Origin: Akanthomyces muscarius
Lineage: Eukaryota; Ascomycota; Sordariomycetes; Hypocreales; Cordycipitaceae
Assembly (NCBI RefSeq): GCF_028009165.1
Contig: NC_079241.1
Location: forward strand, 620,001-684,000
Direction: 5' to 3'
Length of the DNA stretch: 64,000 bases
The notes under the pieces were generated by a model. The model saw only the letters and a list, made by a program, of their open reading frames with translations, was not told where the DNA came from and ran no database searches. The number at the start of each line of letters is the position of its first letter. Position 1 is the stretch's first letter. Made by a program: the position numbers and the translations under genes. Below are positions 56,885-64,000 of this stretch, one piece after another.

Positions 56885-59098
56885 TTATTTACGGGTCTGG
56901 TCGCCCAGGTTGAGCCAGCTCATGTCTGACGATGTGGCTGCCATGGCAAGCTGTGGTTGTTGGCTCACTCCAGAACTTTGGGGCACAGCGGCCGAATCTT
57001 CTCGGTGATGTTGGTATATGCTGCTTGGCGCTCGGTCGTGACCCCAAGGCTTATTCTCATCAGAGTGTCTAAACATCTCGTTGATACTCTCAGGCACTCC
57101 GCTTGAATATCCAGAAGCCGTCGACAAGGGCGAGACGGGACGCTCGATTGTGCCAGCAATGCCCTCGGTCGGAACCTTGCTGACGTACTGCGATACAATG
57201 GGGCTTCCACTGTTGACACTGTTCACTTCAGGCGGGGCCTCGAAGTTAAGAGGAGGCACGGTGGCAGAATCTTGGGTAGCGCGGGCATTGTTATGAGCCG
57301 AGTTAGCTTCGGAGTAACGAGAGCTGCGCTCTGAGGTGACAGTCGCGCGCTTGTTTCCGTAGCCAAGAATCTGCAGAGCGCTTCCTCCAGACCAGTACTT
57401 GTTCCATCCAGAGCTGCGGCGAGTACCGTCCTGCGCAGGCAAGGGCCCATTGCGCGGCCGAGGCTCAGCGACTGTGGGGTCAAAAGCGACACCTCGGTCG
57501 TCCTGAGCCTGCAGCATGGGGTTGTTCGAGGGTTGGGGAATTGGCTTGCTAATAGTGCTCTTGAACTGCTTGTGCAGAGAGCTGATGGAGCTTCTCATCG
57601 ACGCGCGCGATGTCTTGCCATTATTAGCGACAGCCTGCTTCTGAGGTCCCATTCGACCCATAAGGATGGCGACGGAAGAATACGATTCGGTGGAGAGCGT
57701 AGGGTTGTGCCCGCGGTAGTTGGCAGGCGACGCAGCAGGTTGCATGCTCTTGGCAAACGCAACAGTGTCCTTCTCGTCGGGATTGAGGACGGTGCCCTGA
57801 TTGGGGTTCCCGCGGCGCTTGCGACGCTTAAGAAGAAGCAGGATGACGAGGAGGATGGCAAGAAAGGCTGCAATGGTTCCCAGAGTGATGCCGAGGATGG
57901 CGTTGGAACTGGGGCCGTGCTTTTCAGGTGTAGCAGCAGCGCTCGTCTCAGTCGGGGTTGCAGAGGTGGTTGATGTGGTCGTGGTGATCGAGGTAGCAAA
58001 GGTAGAGGACGCTGTCGTCGAGGTTGAGGTTGTGGTGCTCGTGGTAGAGCTTGTCGTCGAGGAGGCGAGAATCTTTTGTGACCCGTCACTGAGAAGCAGC
58101 GTGGCATTAACCCAGCTGTTCTTTTCAGCATTGAAAATGGCCACTGGCTCCTTGGCATTGCCTCCAGACATGACGATCATGCCATTGGCGCCTTGAGCGA
58201 CAGAGTAGCCGTTTCTCGTCGTATCCGGGGCGTTGGTTTGGTTGTACTCAGGCCAACTGCCCATTCCAAAATCGACGCTACGCTTTGTCGCAGCAGTTGC
58301 GCCATGGATGGCTTCATTCGGGGCCTTGGCAACGGGGATGCGGGTCATAACATTGGGTGAGCGGCTCAAGTCAAATTTGAGAAGACTGAGGGAGTTGTCG
58401 CTGGTGCTGGAGACCAAGGCGCCACGGATTGCTGCAGAATCCGATGGCCATGAGTCTTGGACGCTTCCAACGGGTCTCCATCCATCGTTGTTATTCAGGG
58501 CCGAGTTCATAAGCCAGATGGTGCCATCGTCGGCAGGACCAGAAATCAGAGCAATGTCAGCGCCAGCCCAGGGAAAGAGCATCGGCTTGACTGCGCCAGC
58601 TCTACCAGAGCGCGGAGGGTTTGCCGACGTAACTGGGAGCGGTTGTGCTCCCGAGACCTGTATCTTGTGAGTCTCCTGTGAAGCGCCGGGAGCGGCACCT
58701 GGGTCATCAGATTTGGTGCCAGAAAAGACGACAATGGTGTCAGAAGCGTCGTTATACACGACACTGTGACCTCGGCGGTTCTGTAAGTCCATAGTCTGAG
58801 GCCGAAGAGTTGCCCATGTCTTGGCAGCGAAGGAGTACTCCTGCAAGCCAGCGTAGCTCTTATCATCACTGTGGCCACCGACTACCAGGAGAGAGGCTGC
58901 GCCTTTGTCGGTCAATTTCTTGCCGACGCAAGAGGGCCCTGTTACCTTGACGCCAAAATCAAGGGTTTCCCATTTAGCACTATCCTCCAAGGGCAGAGCC
59001 AGAAAACCCTTCTCTGAGTACGAGTAAAATGTATTGTCGACAATAACGGTGCAGGCATTGTCGAGCACAGACATGTCACCAGGCTTAGGGACAGACAT
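56885..59098 (-). CDS. Single-pass membrane protein with kelch-like ectodomain
   Basis: Intronless frame of 737 aa. Residues 1-335 form repeated beta-type segments (for example LLVVGGHSDDKSYAG, RRGHSVVYNDASDTIVVFSG, GMIVMSGGN), typical of kelch or galactose-oxidase-like propellers. A Ser/Thr-rich stalk (about 340-380) follows. Next come a helix of about 25 hydrophobic residues (about 403-428, ILGITLGTIAAFLAILLVIL) and the stop-transfer KRRKRR. The cytoplasmic tail of about 300 residues is Ser/Pro-rich and disordered. Homologues are widespread in filamentous fungi and often poorly named; the architecture suggests a cell-surface sensor or wall protein. No classical signal peptide is visible at the N-terminus (MSVPKPGDMSVLDNAC), which is odd for this layout. 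Function unknown. Confidence 0.75.
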   Translation of the reverse strand: MSVPKPGDMSVLDNACTVIVDNTFYSYSEKGFLALPLEDSAKWETLDFGVKVTGPSCVGKKLTDKGAASLLVVGGHSDDKSYAGLQEYSFAAKTWATLRPQTMDLQNRRGHSVVYNDASDTIVVFSGTKSDDPGAAPGASQETHKIQVSGAQPLPVTSANPPRSGRAGAVKPMLFPWAGADIALISGPADDGTIWLMNSALNNNDGWRPVGSVQDSWPSDSAAIRGALVSSTSDNSLSLLKFDLSRSPNVMTRIPVAKAPNEAIHGATAATKRSVDFGMGSWPEYNQTNAPDTTRNGYSVAQGANGMIVMSGGNAKEPVAIFNAEKNSWVNATLLLSDGSQKILASSTTSSTTSTTTSTSTTASSTFATSITTTTSTTSATPTETSAAATPEKHGPSSNAILGITLGTIAAFLAILLVILLLLKRRKRRGNPNQGTVLNPDEKDTVAFAKSMQPAASPANYRGHNPTLSTESYSSVAILMGRMGPQKQAVANNGKTSRASMRSSISSLHKQFKSTISKPIPQPSNNPMLQAQDDRGVAFDPTVAEPRPRNGPLPAQDGTRRSSGWNKYWSGGSALQILGYGNKRATVTSERSSRYSEANSAHNNARATQDSATVPPLNFEAPPEVNSVNSGSPIVSQYVSKVPTEGIAGTIERPVSPLSTASGYSSGVPESINEMFRHSDENKPWGHDRAPSSIYQHHREDSAAVPQSSGVSQQPQLAMAATSSDMSWLNLGDQTRK

Positions 59099-62000
59099 TG
59101 TAAATGGCTCGTCCCTTCAACCCGGGCGGTTGTCTGAGACTGAGAAATCAAGCAACACGGTGTGATCAAATGGACATGACTTGGCGGTACGATTTGGGTA
59201 ATAGACGGCGCGTATTGAAAATGTTGGTCGAAAAGACGGCGAGTTCGAATGGGTGCGAACCAATGCTATATGGCATGTATATTTTTCGCAGTTTGTTGAG
59301 CGACGCGTGTTTCGCAGTGGAAAAATGAAGGCGAGGAAAACGGTAATCGAAGAAGGGTCGCTTAGTAGGAGAAGAAGAACGGGAAAGGTCGTTGAGAAAC
59401 CAGTCGTCGAAACGGTATTCGATATTTTTTGGCCAGGCTAGTGAGCGGCTCGTTTGTTCCAATCAAGGAGAGGATGCGGCGCGCCAGGCGGCGGGATTGC
59501 AGAAATTCGGTATGAGAAGAAGAAGAGAATTCGAAAGAGAGAGCGCGGCTCGCTGTGATAGGGAGACGGAGTATCGTGTTTGCGCAAGCGTGCTGCGGCC
59601 AAACGTCGTACCAGACGGTATGTATTTGAGCGGGCAGTGGTGTTGGAATGCAGCGAGAAGGCGGGCACCCGAGAGCTGGCCTAGCAAGCTGAAGCTGGAA
59701 TGACAGCTACCTACGCTCCAAGACGCGGCGAGGAAGACGAAGAGGAGGAAGGCCTCGACGATAGTTGGAGGATGAGGCTGCAAACCAGAAAGAAAGAAAA
59801 AAAAAACGAGGCCGTACAGGTGAGAAGCAGGAGCAGCGGAAACGGGGGAGAGAGGAAAAGCGCAGGAGAAGCAGGTTCTCAGGAGAGCGCTGCCACTGGC
59901 AGTACGAGTAAACAGGGGGGGGGGGGGGTGCGAACTAACAATACGAAAGGCGCAGGCAGCTGGGGTGGGTTTCCACACTACGAGGTGACCTCCTGGGCAG
60001 CCTGTGACGGCAGGACTGCCAGGTACCTTTTTAGCTTGCAGGTGTTAGTGCCTGCCATTCGGTGCAGCTGCGAGGTCGCTGGCAGGGTAAACAGACAGGC
60101 ACAGGCACCTATATTACAGGGCACATTGGACAGGGCTGCTACCCCCAACCTCCCCAGCCCCTATTCAAATTGAGGACTGCTACGCTGGCAGCACGGGTAC
60201 ATTCACTTTCTATGCAAAAGAGTACTCTAGATGACGGGCGGCACGGAACTGATAGGTTAAGCCCGAGGACGGAAAGCCATGCTTTCGAGCAGCAGTTGAA
60301 TTGGGTCGTTTTTCATTGACACTCATTCCGCCGCGCCCAAGAGCCCTTAGCTTGGGTACGTCGTGGGGCCGTCCAGGGGATTTTTGGGGGGGAGGACGCT
60401 AAAAGCCTTCTTGCTGCCAGGGGCGTGTGCGTGTGCGTGTGGCGCTGGGCGTTGAGGGGTTTGGCCAACCAGAGAGCAGGCGGTTGAGCCTCAGGTGCAG
60501 AGAGCTTCTGCGAGAGTGCTGAGTCAAAGGATACGAGGACGGGAGTTTATTCACCAAGTGATTTGAAGGTGCGCATAGTTGGCTTACGATTGTTGGTATT
60601 GCTTCGAATATAGCTGTAGAAGCGGAGAATCAGTCCCTGGGAACATCTACAAACCAGATTGCCAGACTGCAGCACACAGTCAAGGTGCCATTCGTTCATC
60701 TCGGCTGCCCATGGCCTACACGCTTGGCGTGTTGGAGGTTCCGGTGGATGGCCAGGTACCAGTACCTTTGAGAGCGGCGGCGGAGGCACCTTATCGCCGC
60801 GTACCTGTAAAATGGTGCGCGCAGTGCAAATGGCAGCTCTCTCTCCCATGTCTCTGTGGTGCGTGGCTGGTTTCAGGGGCCAGTTCATTCGGGGAGGGGT
60901 GCAATACTAAATGGCGGTGGTAGGTGGCTTGCAGCTTTCTGGGGTTCGTCCTGCTCGCTGGCTGGCTGGGCCGACCCCGGTTCCTGGAGCTAAAAAGCTG
61001 CCTGTGGGGGGACTTTGCCAGTGCTGGGCCAGTCATCAGTGACGTCGAATGGACGAGGCAGCACGACAAGTTGCAGGCGGTTAAAATAGCAGCTTTTCGG
61101 TTTTACCAGTACGAGCGAGGCTACGGATAAATCTTTGACAGCGCGAGCCTGGCAAATGAGGAGATGATACGAGATGCGCAGAATCGCCCAGTAAACGGCT
61201 TGTGTCAGGTATGAACACGAAGGAGAGAATGAAAGAGAGAGAGAGAGAAGAAGAAGAAAAAATGCAATGGTCCGAGGAATCGGCTCTGCAACACACCGCA
61301 AAAATGCGCACATCACAATTCCCATTGTTCGGGTGGTGCGGTGGTGGCTGGGGGGCACAAGCTGGTCCGGTCACTGACTGGGCTGATGAGCTTGAGAATG
61401 CGGCACACCACCAATAGCGCGCATCACGCTGCACATGCACCACATAAACCATGCACAAAAAAAAACCATGGCCTGCCGCATTATTATTGGACTCGGCATT
61501 CCCACACCACACATCACCACACCATGACGGGGAAGCACGCGGAGCCAGCCGCGGCGCCAAACCGCGAATTATCACTCGACGATGCCAGATGCTGTGATTT
61601 CAGATGTGCGCTGCATGCCATCTCGGGGCCTTCCGATTTTTCCTTCTTCTCCATCTTCTCCTCGTTCTTTCTTTTCTTCGTCGTCGGCAGATACACCATA
61701 TTCGTGCCTACACCACATGTCGACCGCTCCCTCACTGGTATTATCAGCAAGCTTCGCCTGGTATTGGTGGGCACCAGCCGCACGCGCCCGCTGCCACGTT
61801 TATGCCCGTGTGCCCCAGCCTGCTTGCTCATGTGCATAGAAATTATGAGCCACCCTGCATTGGTTGACATTATTGTGCAAAACGGTCCGCATCACGCACA
61901 GCGCGTCGTCGACCCTCCGCTCAGGCCCCCAAGCAAGCAGGCCAAGCCCAACTGCATCAGAGACATGCAGCCTCGCAAGAGAAAGGCAGACTACGATGCT

Positions 62001-64000
62001 GCTTTTCCTGCCCCTGCCTACAGTTGGCTTTTTCCTGCACAGTGACACGGGTTTTCTCTGTTGTTGCACTGCAGCAAATTACTCGCTCCCTTTGCCCATG
62101 TGCTACCAGCGCCGCAAAGCCTCTGAGACAACGACGCACCACACGACGTATTTGTTTACTTTTTTGTCTTTTTTGTTGCTCTTGGTCGTCTCTCCCTTCA
62201 ACTGAGAAGAAAAACAGAGTCAGAAAACAAAGTCGAGCCGTCGACCAGGCTGTCTCTCATGTCTACGAAAACGAAATTACGACTGGCGTCATCTCACAAA
62301 ACGAGCACCCCTACAACTTTGCAAGCCACCAGGCTGATCAACCTCTCCCTCTCTCTCTCTCTTTGTCTGTCTACGACTTTTCTACGCAGCAAATAAACTC
62401 GAGTGTAGTACTCGAGACACCCCCCCTGTCTAACAAACGCCCCCACCGGAGCACCCACTCAGAGTGAAACGCGCTAAAACGGGATGGCCCATTTCTGCTC
62501 CTCCTGCCATCAAGACCACCACCACACACCCACGACACCATCCACGGCCACCAAGCATCGACGACGGGAACAGGCGACGACATCGACAAAAAAACGTCCA
62601 AGAACTTTGGCTTTGCTTACAATGCACCACTAGTGGTTGAACTCATCACCCCCCGCCCCATTCTGCTTCTTCTTCCTTCCTCCAATTGATCTAGCGGCGT
62701 CGGCTCACTGACCGCCCTTCGCTACCCCGTAGACACACTTGCCCATATCGGATGCCTTTGCTGGACGTGCGCAAAAGAACAGGGCGCCTCTCAACGTCTT
62801 CTAATCGAGGACACCGAAGCTGACGTGCATGTGTCCGTCGTAGACGGCCGAAAATGGATCGGATCAGTTCTCCACGTTCTTTGATAGCAAGCACACTGCC
62901 CGATGGTCCTTTGGGCTGCAACAGCGAAAAGTTGCCGGGGGGGAACAACGTTTCCAGCCGCATGCAAAGAGCGCCTCGCTCTTCATTCTACCAGTCTAAA
63001 GCACCAAAAGCTTTTGCTGGAGTTTCCACGTAATCCATAGGCTGTGTAGACCCGGGCTTTATGGTTCCTCGTGCACGGCCGTCGATACAGGCTTTGTTCA
63101 CGATACGACAGACATCTACGACCTGCTCTGCGACAACGAAACAATGCAGCCAGACGATTCTCCGAGTACTTTTCTCTCCTTCAGCCTTCGGGCTCTCAAG
63201 TGTGCCGTCCTTTTCGGCACATCCATCTTGCTCTTCGTAGCGCTGCAAGCTGCCGCCGCATGGCATCACATCACGTCACACGGCAGCGCCTCATCTGGCA
63301 GACCTGATTGGCAGGCTCCAGACACAGCACACCACCAGCCGTTTTCCCGCGACGCTCAGCCTGCCACCATCAAGCAGCCCGATCATGAGTGGTGTTGTCA
63401 TCTCTCTTTGTCTCCAACTTTGCGGCAATGTGAAGCCCGCTTACATCAAAGCATGCCGGGCCATCGCCGGTGGCAGCTGCCCAAAGAAGCCCGTCTGCCG
63501 GTGGCCTCTGTAAGTCGTCTTGCCGAGACAGTCAGTGCTCAACGACATGAAAAAAAATGCCCAACTCTACCCGACACGGCACACATCCCGCAGCTCACTG
63601 GCAAGACTATGAGACCTTTGAGAAGCTGCGGTGTGCCGTGCCTGTGTGCGTGCGAGGCGTTGTGATGTTTGCTCACAGTCTGACTCGGGAGAGCCTTCAA
63701 ATTAAATACACCAGACGACGAAAAGGCCTACAACTTTTTTTTGGCCAGCCACGGCAGATCCATGAAGGGCAACTGTTCCGTGACAGACAGCTACACACAG
63801 ATGCCTGTTCCCCACGACTATCGATGCTGTTGAAAATGTATATGCACTTGTTTCTTTTTTCGGCATACTTTTCTGATGGATCCTCCTTTGAGAATCGGAC
63901 GCGGCGCGGTTCATGAGAGACCCCTCTACATTTTGCTTTTCCTTAATTATAAAGCAACCGTCGTTCTACAATTTGCAAATGCGGAGGAGCTACTGGCGAC
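59099..64000. other. Right-hand 4.9 kb without a supported gene
   Basis: Includes the upstream region of the membrane-protein gene and then GC-normal sequence with C/T-rich and G-rich tracts. The longest candidates are a 234-codon frame at 61341-62045 and a 173-codon frame at 63144-63665; the latter starts with ATG and has one hydrophobic helix. Neither shows a known motif or splice structure. A gene beyond the right edge could have its 5' leader here. Confidence 0.45.
59915..59928 (+). repeat. G14 homopolymer
   Basis: Fourteen G residues in the intergenic region upstream of the kelch-like membrane-protein gene. Confidence 0.9.

Noticed and set aside
63144..63665. 173-codon plus-strand frame with one hydrophobic helix
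   Set aside because: No recognisable family, no supporting signals; could be chance in GC-balanced DNA.

Overview
The window reads as nuclear chromosomal DNA of a filamentous ascomycete, most likely a Sordariomycete and probably Hypocreales-like (inference from protein character and architecture). The evidence is short GT-AG introns, mostly 49-76 nt, with CTRAC/CTAAC-type branch points; large gene spacing; fungal-specific families (Zn2Cys6 regulator, NUC-1/PHO4-type bHLH, Crt10, Leo1, Erv29); and one AT-rich block that looks like an old RIP-decayed repeat. I see no operons, rRNA, tRNA, CRISPR or intact transposon.

Layout, left to right. 0.3-1.4 kb: unresolved minus-strand coding fragments, possibly a decayed gene. 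2.4-4.3 kb: patatin-domain protein whose catalytic dyad appears lost (-). 4.8-6.1 kb: Leo1 of the Paf1 complex (-), divergent from Rad21 cohesin kleisin (+, 7.0-8.9). 10.3-12.9 kb: Crt10-like WD-type regulator (+). 16.8-18.5 kb: Mep1/Mep3-type ammonium transporter (+), preceded by 3.8 kb of noncoding DNA. 19.0-20.9 kb: membrane-anchored histidine acid phosphatase/phytase (-). 21.4-22.8 kb: TauD-like dioxygenase (-). 24.1-26.8 kb: seven-exon Zn2Cys6 regulator (-). 28.9-29.4 kb: AT-rich relic. 29.9-31.6 kb: kinase-like protein (+), convergent with a SWIM zinc-finger protein (-, 31.8-33.2). 33.2-37.8 kb: gene-poor, with a degenerate minisatellite at 36.1-36.6. 37.8-38.5 kb: splicing factor SF3b14/p14 (-). 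39.7-41.1 kb: MBD4-like DNA glycosylase (+). 42.4-43.6 kb: Erv29/SURF4 cargo receptor (+). 45.2-47.2 kb: Cdc14 phosphatase (-). 48.5-49.0 kb: KEOPS subunit Pcc1 (+). 50.0-52.1 kb: NUC-1/PHO4-like bHLH factor (-). 56.9-59.1 kb: single-pass membrane protein with a kelch-like ectodomain (-). The last 4.9 kb holds no supported gene.

Most genes are unrelated housekeeping or regulatory functions (transcription elongation, cohesion, mitotic exit, splicing, tRNA modification, secretion), so the window is not a biosynthetic cluster or genomic island. Two loose themes exist. Phosphate: a NUC-1-like regulator and a phosphatase of the type such regulators control. Methyl-C/mismatch biology: an MBD4-like glycosylase in a genome showing a RIP-like scar. 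Both links are inference.

Exon structures below were built by hand from splice signals, frame continuity and family knowledge. No transcript data or database search was available. The most unusual observations are the catalytically degenerate patatin protein, a 74-codon in-frame extension behind the SF3b14 stop codon (with an alternative 66-nt intron that would remove the stop), and the 24-nt microexon in the same gene. I found no convincing novel multi-gene system.
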